Part shown: positions 1 to 11,069 of the stretch, piece by piece
Numbering within the stretch: the first letter of the stretch is position 1
Layout: each line of letters opens with the position of its first letter
Assembly (NCBI GenBank): GCA_028673005.1
Contig: CM054114.1
Location: forward strand, 22,717,369-22,781,368
Origin: Tanypteryx hageni
Taxonomy: Eukaryota; Arthropoda; Insecta; Odonata; Petaluridae
Reading direction: 5' to 3'
Length of the DNA stretch: 64,000 nt
The notes under the pieces: model-generated
Seen by the model: only the letters and a program-made list of their open reading frames with translations
What the model was told of the DNA's origin: nothing
Databases searched by the model: none
Program-made: the position numbers and the translations under genes

Positions 1-1
1 C

Positions 2-1739
2 AGAGAACAGTGGATAAATGAGAAATGCGAGGAGATTGTCGAATGTGAAAGAATTTGTAGAACAGACCTCATGTATAGCAAAGCAAGGGAACTATTCAAG
101 AAAAAAGCAAGAAAGATAGGACGTAAAGGAATCATGAACAAAAGTGGTAAAATAGTATCGGAGCCAGACAATGTAAAGAATGTCTGGAAAGAATACATTG
201 AGGTTCTGTATGACAAAGAAGGAAAGCCAAGAAATATTGATTTAAATGAAGAAGAGGATGTGGAAGAAGATCAGTTAGGACCAAGTATTCTCGAGTCTGA
301 AGTTAAAAGAGCAATTGATGACATGAAAAGAAGAAAGGCTGTTGGGAGTGATGATATACCCGTGGACGTTCTTAAGGTTTTGGGGTCTAAAGCAGTTAAG
401 CAACTCACAAAATTTTTTAACCAAGTATATGATACTGGCGTATGGCCTGAAGATTTTTTAGATGGAGAAAAAGAACAATGCAGAATGTTGTAAGGATTAC
501 AGAACTATTAGTTTAATTTCTCATACGGCTAAAGTTCTAACCAGAATAATAACCAAAAGAATTGAATGTAAAATAGAAAAGGAGCTGCAAGATAATCAGT
601 TTGGTTTTAGAAGAGGAAGGGGGACTAGAGATGCTATAGGATGTATGAGGATGATGATAGAAAGAGCGCTAGAAGTCAATAAAGATATGTATTTTTGTTT
701 TGTAGATTGGGAAAAAGCTTTTGACCAAGTGAAATGGGATAAGATGCTGGGTATTTTAAACAAAATAGGAATAGATTGGAAAGATAAAAGACTGCTTAAA
801 AACCTTTACTTTGATCAAAAGATTAGAGTCAGGGTTGAAGGAGAAGAAACAGAAAGTACTTCAATAGGGAGGGGAGTGAGGCAGGGCTGTCCTATTTCAC
901 CAGCGATATTTAATATTTATGCAGAAACAATAACAGAAGAAGCGTTGATGGAAGAGAAAGGATTTAAGATAGGAGGTGAAAGTATTACCACCATTAAATA
1001 CGCAGATGATCAGGGCTTAATAGCAGAAGGCGAGAAAGAGCTTCAGAGGATGACAGACAGACTAGTTGAGGTTGGCCAACAATATGGAATGAAGATCAAT
1101 ACAGAAAAAACGAAAGTCATGGTGGTTTCAAAGGAACATAAAGAATTAAATATAATGGTAAATGGCAAAAAATTGGAACAAGTAAGTAGTTTCAAATATC
1201 TCGGCAGTATTTTAGCACAGGATGGAAGTAGTACACAGGACATCAGAAGTAGGATTGCAATGGCAAAAGCAGCATTTAACGAGAAGAAGGAGCTTCTCAC
1301 AAGCAAGAAAATAAACCTAGAAACAAGGAAGAAATTAGCAAAATGCTACATATGGAGCATAGCTCTTTATGGTGCAGAGACGTGGACGATAAGGAGAAAG
1401 GAGGAAAAATATTTAGAAAGTTTTGAGATGTGGGTATGGAGAAGAATGATGAAATTGAAATGGACAGAGAGGAAGAGAAACGAAGAAGTATTAGAAATGG
1501 TGGGAGAAGATAGGATGCTAATAAAAACAATCAGGAAAAGAAAAGCAAATTGGATAGGGCACATATTGAGAAGACAGTGTTTACAAAGGACGATCTTAGA
1601 AGGAAAAATTAGTGGAAAAAGAGGAAGAGGGAGAAAAAGAATAGGAATATTAGATAATATAAAGCAGGGATATACTACTTATAGAGGTATAAAAGAAGCT
1701 TCTAGGGAGAGAGAGAAATGGAGGCAGCGATTCAGTTAA
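2..1739 (+). pseudogene. RTE-like LINE reverse transcriptase, 5' end outside window
   Basis: This is the reverse-transcriptase half of a non-LTR retrotransposon that would copy its RNA at a nicked target. The frame is open from base 2, so the element continues to the left of the window. Seen motifs are KDYRTISLISH, FGFRRGRGTRDAIG, CFVDWEKAFDQV, the turn GRGVRQGCPISP and the catalytic KYADDQ, followed by the family C-terminus (ESFEMWVWRRMMKLKW, RKANWIGHILRR, KRGRGRKR). This order fits the RTE/BovB-type group. The reading frame changes near 460-490, where about seven codons present in the relative at 43-45 kb (around EVTMIPL) are missing, so this copy is dead. The stop is at 1737-1739. Family assignment is from remembered motifs, without alignment. 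Confidence 0.88.
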
Positions 1740-1742
1740 AAC

Positions 1743-1774
1743 CTGTCTTCGGACAGAAGCATGATGATGATGAT
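1743..1774 (+). other. RTE 3' end: UUCG hairpin and (ATG)n tail
   Basis: Three bases after the stop codon lies CTGTC-TTCG-GACAG (1743-1756), a perfect 5-bp stem with a C(UUCG)G loop. It is followed by a short (ATG/TGA)n tract that ends the element. The same layout with a TACG loop is found in the copy at 43.3 kb. RTE elements commonly end in short microsatellite tails; that the hairpin is recognised by the reverse transcriptase is inference. Confidence 0.7.
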
Positions 1775-3183
1775 TTTCTTGAAGATTTAAAATATTTTGT
1801 ATGATAATTAGAAGAGTAATGATTAGCTCAGTATGATCAGAGGTTTTTTGAAAGTGAAAATAGTGGTGCAAGTTTGGCAGAAGTATGATGGAAGAGGGAG
1901 AATGACAATTATTAGCAATTTAAACTTAATATTGAACCCAAAACATTACAAATTTTGTCCAACTTATTCATTATATTCTTTTTTGTATCATATTATCTAT
2001 TTTTATTTCATCCTAGCAAAGACCTATTAACTTTTATCATACGGCAATCATTTACAATGGTGCTTCCTCATGGCCAGACATTTTTTACTATCAGAGTTCA
2101 AAGAACATACATTATGTTAAATTTGAATATTTCCTAAAATATTAATCGAGATCAATTCAAATAAAAAGCATAATAAAAACAAATTCCCTATATATTTCTC
2201 ACTATTAATTTTGTGAAAAAATTTATCAACATTTTAATTCGATGAATTAATTATAAATAATCCTAAAAATAAGAAAACAATCAAATTAAAAGAAATAAAC
2301 TGAGAAGATATACACATTTTTTAGAGTAAAATTATCAAACTTTGTTTGATGTGTGTGATATTACACTGTGCTATGGCTCAAGCATCTTTTAAAATAAAAG
2401 TTTTAATTACTAAATAAACAAATTAAAAAATTCACAAAAATCACTTTTTCACCATCTCAAATGTAACCTTCCCCCTATACCTAAAATTTACACCCAAAAC
2501 AAAACTTGAATTATTTTCTATACATAACAAAACGCATTGAAATAAAAAGTTAATAAACCATTAAAACTTTACATTTGTGTGGTAAATGCGGAAACATGGG
2601 TCTATACAGAGGCCCATGTCACATTTGGTGCACTTGAATCTTGTTCCCACTCTTTTTTATTTGCCGAACGCACATGACAATGTAAATGTGAACACTTGAC
2701 TGGCCAATGTGCTGAATGTATCACTTCCAGTCTTGTTTTTTGTTCAGATTAGGAAACTCGACCTACTCTTGGGGAGGAGGAGGAGACAGTTACCATGCAA
2801 CCATAAAGGTAGGAGAGAGAAATGACTGTGACTGGCGTATGGCATACAAATGAGAAATGAGAAAATACAGATTGTTACAAAATGTTTGCATTTATTCCTC
2901 CTTCAGAAATACATATGCAGTTCAATTTCCACCAGCTACTACTTATAATCGACTATTTTGTCAGAGAAAAAAAACTTAATGAAATTAAGGCATATTTACA
3001 TTGAAGTTACTTTGTTAAAATGAACGAATGGTTGGATCTTTTCACAAAATATACAGTGAAACACTTATAACATAACATAGTAAAAAAGGAACTATTAGAA
3101 CCAATAAGGACTGAGCGATATCTGAAATGAGTAAACGCACTGCGTCGGCATATGGCACTGCTCTGCTGTAAGCGTGTGTATAT
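1775..3183. other. AT-rich stretch without a recognised gene
   Basis: About 1.4 kb of AT-rich sequence. Only short frames rich in hydrophobic residues are open and none carries a motif I recognise. I see no terminal repeats or tRNA-like structure here. Confidence 0.6.
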
Positions 3184-3240
3184 ATGTATATGTATGTGTG
3201 TATATATATGTATGTAGATGTATATATATATATATATATA
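3184..3240. repeat. (TA)n/(TG)n microsatellite
   Basis: Alternating TA with TG/TA interruptions runs directly up to the RTE tail that follows. Such TA tracts recur beside several insertions in this window. Confidence 0.9.
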
Positions 3241-3349
3241 TCATCATCATCATAGGTAGTCTGTCAGTAGACAGGTCCATGATTATTCTTGGTTAAACCT
3301 GGTTCTCCATATACTCCTATTTTCTGCTGTCCTCTTTATATCTTGATAT
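3240..3349 (-). mobile_element. RTE-like LINE, very short 3' fragment
   Basis: On the minus strand this matches the last about 105 bases of the element at 43.3 kb: the (ATG)n tail (CATCATCATCAT at 3242-3253), the terminal hairpin (3261-3274, loop TACT instead of TACG), and the last codons of the reverse transcriptase. Homology stops at about 3349, where (TA)n resumes. It is a 5'-truncated insertion, as expected for incomplete target-primed reverse transcription. Confidence 0.85.
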
Positions 3350-3360
3350 TTATATATATA

Positions 3361-3559
3361 TAACAACTTACGGAAAAGGAAAGGTAAAATGAATATATGG
3401 ATGTCAACAAGGTGTTGGGATGAGGAAACCCAGTGAGCACTCTGTGTTTTTGTGTTATTTTACGTGTGTCGCTTCGACACCCCTGGGGCCTCGCCAACCT
3501 GAAGTCGTCTGATTGGTGAGTGCTCACTGGGTTTCCTCATCCCAACACCTTGTTGACAT

Positions 3560-3565
<6 letters not shown>
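3361..3565. repeat. Inverted-pair element with 47-bp perfect arms
   Basis: Bases 3395-3441 are the exact reverse complement of 3519-3565, separated by 77 bases, so the transcript would fold into a long hairpin. Bases from 3441 to 3565, read in reverse, resemble the dispersed repeat at 47236-47420 (shared pieces TGTTG..GAGGAAA.CCCAG and CGTCGAAG.GACAC.CGTAAAA). The structure is therefore best explained as two truncated copies of that repeat in opposite orientation. (TA)n flanks the right side. The repeat family probably belongs to a Penelope-like element. Confidence 0.75.

Positions 3566-3618
<53 letters not shown>
3563..3618. repeat. (TA)n microsatellite
   Basis: An uninterrupted TA dinucleotide tract of about 55 bases directly follows the right arm of the inverted repeat. 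Confidence 0.95.
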
Positions 3619-3621
<3 letters not shown>

Positions 3622-5228
3622 GTATATATATTTCTTTAAACAATTTAAAATTGTCACGTCATCATATGTATACATCTTTGACTGAAATCAAATGGATTAT
3701 AATGGAGTCTAAGCATGAAATCAATGCTCTTAAGTTATGGAAAATCAATTCCCATTGAAAGGCATTGGAGTCATTGCTATGGTAGTTGATATTTATCATT
3801 GTTGAAAACCGAAAAAAGTCTCATAATTTTATGATTAAAATAAAATTTTTATGCAAATTCATCCCTAGTAGGCCTAGGAGGAAGCAGTTTTTAGTAAGTA
3901 AATAGACCTAATCTGGTTGTGGCATATAGCAGTTTTATGGTATGCGTTTGTTCAAAGTATATCATTAAGTTTAAAATATTCCATTGCATGAATAGTGGCT
4001 ATTTGCGATATACTCGACACTTTCTTAACTTTTTTAACAAGTTCATCAGCTTCTTGTCTGAATTGCTCACAAAATTAGGTTAAAATCCAAAGAAGTATCT
4101 TTTTATCAATCAGAAACTAGAGATTTAACTACAACTAGGAGCTCTGCCCCTCTGGCCACCAACCCCCCTGCCCAAGCTGTGAAAAATGTCCCTTTTTCTG
4201 ACTAAAAACTAAGTTTTATACCAATTCAGTATGGATTTGAAATAACAATTTCCAATACCTAAGGATTTGCAACCATCAATACAGCCTGCCACATAGAAAA
4301 GGTCAGACACTGCCTTTAGTCATAGCTGTTTTCCATATATTATCGTGAATTTCATGCAGAAACCAACTTATGCTATTTCATCTGCTCTGTGATTTTTGTG
4401 GAATGAAACATTTTCTGCTGTATTCACTTATATATTTATATTATTCAATTTTTATATTTGAGAAATCATTTGTTGTCATTTTTATGCACTCTTTGCACCA
4501 AGTTAATACATTTATGGAAAGTTGTGTCTGTCCATCCTTTTGTTTGTTTCATTCATCTCACAAACCACTCAACTGATTTTTATGGCATTTGGTTCAGGAG
4601 TTATACAATAAAAGTCTTCTAGAAGCATTAATTTTCTATTTTCATATTTGTTACATTTTGAGCATATGACCATTGGCTTACAAATATAATAAATCATTTC
4701 CAATTACTTCAACATACCAGTTTGAAATATAATGCATGACATCTTGTTTAAAGCAGTTAATTTAATTTTACATGTCCACTTAACATTCATCATGGGAACG
4801 ATTCATTAAGATTACAATTTATATTTACTAAAAGGCTAGTTCTGGATAACTCGCAGAAAGCTTCAGATTCGCTAGAGTTTAAATTAGACTTTCTTTACAT
4901 GATTTTTATCTTCTTTTTTCGCGATTTTTAATATTTTCCACTTGAACATTAATCTGCTTGAGATTCTTCTCCAAGTAATAGCTGAAAAAAATCCATATTT
5001 TATTATCTATTAAGAAATAATATTTGATTATCAAATGCAGTATTTAATTAAGCTCTTTTCAAGAATAAATTTAAGAAAAGATTTTTACCATACTAATATA
5101 ATTACCTCTCTTTGAAACTCCTTCAGTTCTTCCTTCTTTCTCCTTTCAAAGAAGCCAGCCTGAAATGATAAACCAAGTAGCATACATACATAGTACAATC
5201 CTGCATCAGACACCTTATAAAAAGTTAT
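3619..5228. other. No recognised gene
   Basis: About 1.6 kb of AT-rich sequence with no frame carrying a family motif. The segment around 4140-4200 is locally C-rich but shows no repeat structure I can define. Confidence 0.6.
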
Positions 5229-5250
5229 ACACACACACACACACACACAT
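5229..5250. repeat. (CA)n microsatellite replacing an RTE tail
   Basis: A pure CA tract lies where the hairpin and (ATG)n tail of the adjacent RTE copy should be. The RTE homology begins directly after it at about 5251. Confidence 0.9.
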
Positions 5251-6047
5251 TATTTTCCGCTGTCCTCTTCTTATCTTGATAACTCTCCTTCCCTTTCAAA
5301 TCGTCTATCAGCTGAACACTTTTCCTACCTCTTTCCCTTTTCCCATCTAGTTTTCCTTCTAACACGTCTTTAATCATACTCTCTCTCCTCAGGTAATGTC
5401 CAACCCAGTTAGCCTTCCTCTTTCTGATAGTCTGTATAATCATTCGCTTCTCTCCTATTCTTCGTAGCACTTCATCGTTTTTCATCCTATCTGTCCATTT
5501 TATCTTCAGCATTCTCCTCCAAGTCCACATTTCAAAGCTTTCCAAGTATTTGATGTCATTTTTCCTTAGCGTCCATGTTTCTGCCCCATACAATGCTATA
5601 CTCCATACGTAGCATTTTATCAACTTCTTGCGGATATCTTCCCTTATATTCCCTGTAAGTCGTTGTTTCTTTCTCCTGAAAGCTGCTTTTGCTTTTCCTA
5701 TTCTAGTTTTGATCTCATCCGTACATTTTGCCTCTCATGTTATGATACTTCCAAGGTATTTATATTCTGAAACTTGTTCTAATGGCTTTCCCCCAATAGT
5801 TATGTTCAGATTCTCTTCTTTACCCGATATTCGAATGACCTTGGATTTTTCTGTATTTATTTCCATACCGTATTTTCTACCAGTTATCACTAGTCTATTT
5901 ATCATTTTTTGTAGCTCCTCTTCCTTTCTTGCTAGAAGTACTTGATCATCTGCGTATTTTACTGTTCTTATAATCCTTTCTCCAATTTTGAAATCCCCTG
6001 TGCCTTCTAAAGCTTCTTGCATTAGACTTTCTCCATATATATTGAAT
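5249..6047 (-). pseudogene. RTE-like LINE reverse transcriptase fragment
   Basis: Minus-strand copy of the C-terminal half of the same RTE family as at 43.3 kb, with very few base differences over about 800 bases. It contains VKYADDQVLLARKEEELQ, then TGRKYGMEINTEKSKV, WSIALYGAETWTLRK, ESFEMWTWRRMLKIKW and RKANWVGHYLRRES. It is truncated at both ends: at its 5' end (about 6047) just before the YADD block, and at its 3' end inside the last codons, where a CA tract takes over. One frame change lies near 5640-5740. The near identity to the 43-kb copy indicates recent movement of the family. Confidence 0.9.
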
Positions 6048-7020
6048 AGAAACCTTCACATAAAATGAGACTTCTTACCTAAGTGACATGAGTTCGACTC
6101 CAGAAATTCCGAAAGTTGTGTTTTTTCCCATAAGAAAAGCATTGCGCCATATTGGTAAATTAATTATGGGCACTTGCCGGTAAGCTAGAAAAATGAAATT
6201 TTCAGTGTTGCTAGATGGCCGCAATATCTATTAGGAATTTTTGTCACTTTTGCTTACACTGTCTTGGGTTCGACTCCCGAGACCCCGGAATATCTCCCCT
6301 AAGTTAGCTTGGGAAAAGGTTTTCCCAGTGTGTAGACCAATCTAATAGGTTTAGGAAGCTGAAATTTTGCAGGTTTATAGGACATTTGTCATAACCAATT
6401 ATAAAAGTCGAAATTTTTAAAATTGTGAATTTTAGGGGTTGTTTTAACCCCATTCGAACATTAAACTTTAATAATTTTTTAGGTACAACGGGATGAGCTA
6501 GGAAGCTGCAATTTTCAAATTATCTACAGAACAGCGCATTTGCACAAATAAAAATTTCAATCTCTCCATATATATATATTGCGGCAACCGTTAAAAATGT
6601 TTAAATTTTAACCAATTAGAAAAATATTATTTTACTTCTAAAAGTGCTACAGCTTCAAAATTTGGCTCAAATGTGTAGCATTAGTACCCCATCATGGGGA
6701 AAGTGTAAAATGTTTAAAATTGCAACTTTTGGGGATTGTTGTCAACTATAATTTTTTTTGTGGGTAAAACGAAAATCGCTGCGGAGGTGAAATCTTTAGA
6801 AATAAAAAAATATTTGTAATGATGAAATATCTGTCTGAGAAATGATTGCTTTTTCAAGGTGAGGTGATATGCTTGCAGAATGCAAGCACCAACTACTAGT
6901 ATGTTATATCCTCCTCCTCTGTAAGAGTCGTCGATATATAATGATAGGAGGATACTAATGTCCAGCCCAAACTACTAGAGTTGGAGAGCGGAAAGTTTCA
7001 GTTTTTGTAGATATGATGGA
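6048..7020. repeat. Diverged tandem repeat, unit 1 (about 970 bp)
   Basis: Starts GAAACCTTCACATAAAATGA and is repeated with scattered substitutions from 7021. It contains two tRNA B-box-like strings (GAGTTCGACTCC at about 6090 and GGGTTCGACTCCC at about 6268). No coding capacity is evident. The RTE fragment ends exactly at the left edge, so that insertion lies at or near a unit boundary. Confidence 0.8.
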
Positions 7021-7915
7021 GAAACCTTCAGATAAAATGAAACTTCTTACCCAAGTGACATGAGTTCGACACCAGAAATTCCGAAATTTGCGTTTTTTCC
7101 TCTAAGAAAAGCATTGCGCCATATTTTTAAATTAATAATGGGCACTTGCCAGTAAGCTAGAATGATGAAATTTTCAGTGTTACTAGACGGCCACAATATG
7201 TATTAGGAATTATTGTCACTTTTTCTTACAGTGTCTTGGGTTCGACTCCAGTGACCCCGGAATATCTCCCATAAGTTAACATGGGAAAACGAAATCCAGT
7301 GTGTAGACCAATGTAATAAGTTTAGGAAGCTGAATTTTGCAATAACCAACTATAAAAATAAAAAATTTTAAAATTGAAAATTACAGGGGTTGTTTTAACC
7401 CCATATGAACATTAAAGTTTAATAATTTTTTAGGTACTACGGGATGAGCTAGGAAGCTGCAATTTTCAAATTATTTACAGAACAGCGCATTTGCACAAAT
7501 AAATATTTCAATCTCTCCATATATATATTGCGGCAACCGTTAAAAATGTTTAAATTTTAAACATATAGAAAAATATTATTTTACTTCTAGAAGTGCTACA
7601 ACTTTAAAATTTGGCTCAAATGTGTAGCATTAGTACCTCATAATGGGGAAAGTGTAAAATGTTTAAAATTGCAACATTTGGGGATTGTTTTAAACTATTA
7701 TTTTTACGTGGGAAAAACGAAAATCGCTGCGGAGGTGAAATCTTTAGAATTAATAGAATACTTGTAATGATGAAATATCACTCTGAAAAATTAATGTTTT
7801 TTCAAGGTGAGATGAAATGGTTGCAGTATGCAAGCACCTTCTACTAGTATGTTATATCCTCCTCCTCTGTAAGAGTCGTCGACATATAATGATAGCAAGA
7901 GAATACTAATGTTTA
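7021..7915. repeat. Diverged tandem repeat, unit 2
   Basis: Direct repeat of the preceding unit, offset about 970 bases. Shared landmarks are the opening GAAACCTTCA.ATAAAATGA, GTGTCTTGGGTTCGACTCC, TTTAGGTAC.ACGGGATGAGC and the closing block around GAGTCGTCGA.ATATAATGAT. The function is unknown. Confidence 0.8.
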
Positions 7916-8593
7916 GGCCTTTCCAGATAAGCTGGAGATTTGAATTTTTTTCATAGGTAGAATTTTGTGCAAAACCGACTAGAAAAAACGAAAATCTTTA
8001 AAAAGTGCAACAATGCTGCCGCTAAAAATTCGCAATTGTTTAAACAAATTTTCAAGGTTAATATATTTCCGAATGTGCCACGGAGTTGAAATTTTTTTAT
8101 AAGTAGAATTCTTAAAAAAATGAAATAGGGATTATTCAAATTTTGATATTTTAATTTGTTTGGCAGTTAAAAATTCTTAAAGTTTAAAGAAATAGATAGC
8201 TGTTTAGGTACTATGAGATGAGCTAGGAAGCTGAAATTTTCAAATTATTTACAGTATAGTATATTTGCACAAATAAACATTTCAATTTTACCATATATGT
8301 ATTGCGGCGGCCGTTAAAAATTATTTAAATTTAAACAATTAGAAAAATATTATTTTATTTCTAGAAGTGCTACAAGTTTAAAATTTGGCTAAAATGTGTA
8401 GCATTAGAACCTTATAATGAAGAAAGTGTAAAATTTTTAAAATTGCGACATTTGGAGATTGTTTTAAACTATTATTCTTACATGTGGGAAATCAACTCTA
8501 AACTGCATTCAAATATTCTCAACTCAAAATTATTCAAGTAAGAAAGTTTCACACCCCTTCAAAAAACTTGATCGCAGTTGCAGCTCCATCCCT
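7916..8593. repeat. Partial third unit and unrelated spacer
   Basis: Bases 8205-8490 again match the second half of the 970-bp unit (GAGATGAGCTAGGAAGCTG, then TTTACAG.A.AG..ATTTGCAC), at lower identity. The sequence from 7916 to 8204 is AT-rich and unassigned. Confidence 0.7.
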
Positions 8594-8597
8594 TTAA

Positions 8598-9615
8598 CCT
8601 TTAAATATCAAAATGGCATGGTGTGCCAGCAAATTTATGGGTAAGCCTGCTAAACGGCACACCCGTGGCCCGCAAAGTTGCGAGGCAGCTCACATATGTG
8701 GTTTTTGTCATAGAATCAAAATAGTAATAGGAGACGAAAGGCCAGACATCTTTCTTTTCCTCCTCCTCTCCCAAGGCCGAAGTTCTTATGGATTGGGGGA
8801 ATGGAGGGTAAACAAACACTCGAGAGAGCCTGTCTCAAAATATAGGCCTCCAATATGAGACAGTCTTTCAGAACCTAAGAGATGCATTAAACTGAACCCC
8901 AGGTCTGAGACCTACCCAAAGGTCCCTTTATTATTTTCTTCTTTCTTTTGCATATCTGCATTTTACCACATTTACATTCATCCATTTGCAGACCACGAAG
9001 CAGAGCGAGAGTAGACTCATGCATGCAAAATTTCAGTAGCTGTTTATCCATTTATTTTTTAATGATTACTTTATTTTTATATAATTATTTCGTAGTTATA
9101 TATATTTTTGTAATTATTTTTGGAAATGGGCCCCAAGGATATAGAGGAAGTCTTTGTTAATTCGGATTCTGACGCGTACGAAGGTGGTGTGGAAGGTGGT
9201 GCGGAAAGCGGTAGCGATGGCAAGGAGGAGCCTGAGGATGATGGCTCAGCAAGGAGTAATGATTCATCTAAATGGAAATCTCCACATGAAGGCAGAAGAC
9301 GAAAGATCGATATGCACCCTTTTACTGCGGGGCCAAGTGGAATGAATACTTGTACTATTATTGTATTTGCATTTTATTGCATTGATCCAAATTTGAATTC
9401 CAATACTATATTTTGACATGTTTATTTCCTCTAATAGGCAGCATCATGTAATTTTGCAATATGTGAACAATAGATTGCTTTTTATATGAACATTTTATCA
9501 TGAATAGTTTATTAGACATGCAGTTTTTTTAGAATGTAAACATATTTTTAAATACCCCAAAATAAATCCGGCTGATAGAACCTACTAGCAGGCATTTAAA
9601 TCTGGAGGATAAAGG
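8598..9615 (+). mobile_element. Short piggyBac-like element flanked by TTAA
   Basis: A TTAA at 8594-8597 and another at 9616-9619 flank a 1,018-bp segment whose ends begin CCTTTA in both directions. This is the target and end style of piggyBac transposons, although the terminal match is only about six to seven bases. A further hairpin (GTGTGCC / GGCACAC) lies just inside the left end. The internal frame described next resembles a piggyBac N-terminus, so this would be an internally deleted, non-autonomous copy. Confidence 0.5.
9120..9345 (+). pseudogene. piggyBac transposase N-terminal-like fragment
   Basis: The frame shows an acidic, Ser/Asp-rich stretch (FVNSDSDAYE, then EPEDDGSARSNDSS), followed by RRRKIDMHPFTAGPSG. 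An acidic head before a PFT.GPSG motif is what I recall from several piggyBac-type transposases. No catalytic aspartates follow: the frame drifts into hydrophobic sequence. The link to piggyBac is suggestive and is supported mainly by the flanking TTAA sites. Confidence 0.4.
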
Positions 9616-9619
9616 TTAA

Positions 9620-9799
9620 TTGAATGCACCTGCGATCATAGCTGCATCCAGTTTGATCATCTATCCCTTTAATTACACTAATCAAGTTTAATAGGCATTG
9701 CGTGCATTTCTTTAATTGACCAGGCGATCGCAGATGCAACCGTTGCGAAGCATTGGGATACGTCACTTTTGCACATGAACCTTCCTTTCGATGGACTTA
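9620..9799. other. Spacer between two transposons
   Basis: No gene. The pattern GATCGCAG.TGCAGC..CATCC..TTTAA just left of the TTAA element (8570-8597) is loosely echoed here at 9630-9673. Confidence 0.5.
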
Positions 9800-9827
9800 T
9801 ACAGGGTGATTCAAAAGTCCCCGAACT
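9800..9827 (+). repeat. Left terminal inverted repeat of the mariner-type element
   Basis: Pairs with 11070-11096 on the opposite strand. Terminal repeats are bound by the transposase during excision. Confidence 0.93.
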
Positions 9828-9962
9828 ATAAATTTTTTAAATTGTTTGCTGTTGTTGGTTTTGGTATGTACGGGTGACCTTGGCGAACATGCTGCAGTGG
9901 CGACATCACCGCCTGCCAGTGCGCATGCCTGGGAGTCGGCCGGAAATGTTAGTCAGTCTGCC

Positions 9963-11064
9963 ATGAGTCTCAGGCAAGAACAGAGGGTTGCTTTGCTGGA
10001 AGCTTATTTTACAGAAAAATCTTATCATCGTTGCATCCACTTGTTTCAAGAGAAATTCCCTGTTGCTCCTATTCCAGGGAAAACAACAGTGTATGATCTT
10101 GTGCATTTTCGTGACTCTGGTAGTATTAAGGATAGGCAGAGAAGCGGCCGACCGTCCGTGTTAATGTTCGTGATAATGCCTTCGTTTACCGAGCATGTTC
10201 AACAGGTCCTGCAGCACTCTCCCGGCAAGTCACTTTGGCGGTTGTCACAGCAGGTTGGAGCATCTTATTCAGCCTGCCAAAGGGTTACTAAACGTTTGAA
10301 GCTAGGGCCATACCGAGTTCGAGAAGTGCAAGAGCTTCGCCCACTGGAACCAGGAAAGCATGTTGCCTATTACAAATGGTTTAGGAGATTCACTTGCAAA
10401 AATGAGATTATCCAACTTAACATGACTTTCTTCAATGATGAGGCATGATTTCATTTAAATGGGTATGTCAATAGCCAGAACACTTGCATCTGGGCTGCGC
10501 TTAATCCTCACACACTGCATGAGGTCCCACTTCACCAGCTGAAAGTTGGAGTGTGGTGTGCCATGTCTAGGTGGCGAATTGTGGGACCAATTTTTTTTCG
10601 ATACAACTGTTAATTCAGAAGTGTACTTGTTAGACATCATCCATCAATTTGTAGCCATGCTGGAAGCTGATGAGCATTATTGTTGGTTCCAACAAGACGG
10701 CATAACTTGCCACAAGTCCAATGAAACAATCGAGAAGCTCCATGAGTTCTTTGATGATCGATTAATCTCGAAAAATCTTTGGCCACCTCGCTCACTGGAC
10801 TTGATTCCTCCAGATTTCTTTTTGTGGGGCTATCTGAAGGAGACAGTGTATTGCAACAATCCTAGAATGCTGCAGGACATGCGGAGCAACATCAACAAAG
10901 CTGTGAGGGACATCCCAGTCAACGTACTGAAAAGAGTTTCCACCAACATGTGTCATCGTGTGAATGTGTCTTTTACAAAATGGTGGATATTTCCAGCATC
11001 TTTTGTAAACTTCAGTAAAGGTTTCAATGTACAAAATCTATTGAATTTAAATAAATCTTTTTAA
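9963..11064 (+). pseudogene. mariner-superfamily transposase, one stop and one frameshift
   Basis: The likely start is the ATG at 9963 (MSLRQEQRVALL); earlier in-frame sequence lacks an ATG. An N-terminal helix-turn-helix region (SGSIKDRQRSGRPS as linker) is followed by the catalytic domain: first Asp in FFNDEA, second in WFQQDG, third in LDLIPPDFFLWGYLKE. By my count 38 residues separate the second and third aspartates. The family normally continues DEAWFHLNGYVNSQN; here Trp is TGA (10446-10448). A run of eight T at 10591-10598, one more than needed for the frame (GPIFFDTT), causes a frameshift. Without these two lesions the frame would be about 367 codons, a normal length for the family. 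No function is expected from this copy. Confidence 0.9.
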
Positions 11065-11069
11065 TCAGA

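Noticed and set aside
8613..8858. Opposed frames at 8601-8858 as small genes
   Set aside because: No motif, overlap on both strands, and location in the non-coding part of a TTAA-flanked element.
9846..9962. Extended N-terminus of the mariner transposase before residue MSLRQEQ
   Set aside because: Only a TTG opens that stretch and it lacks family similarity; the ATG at 9963 fits better.
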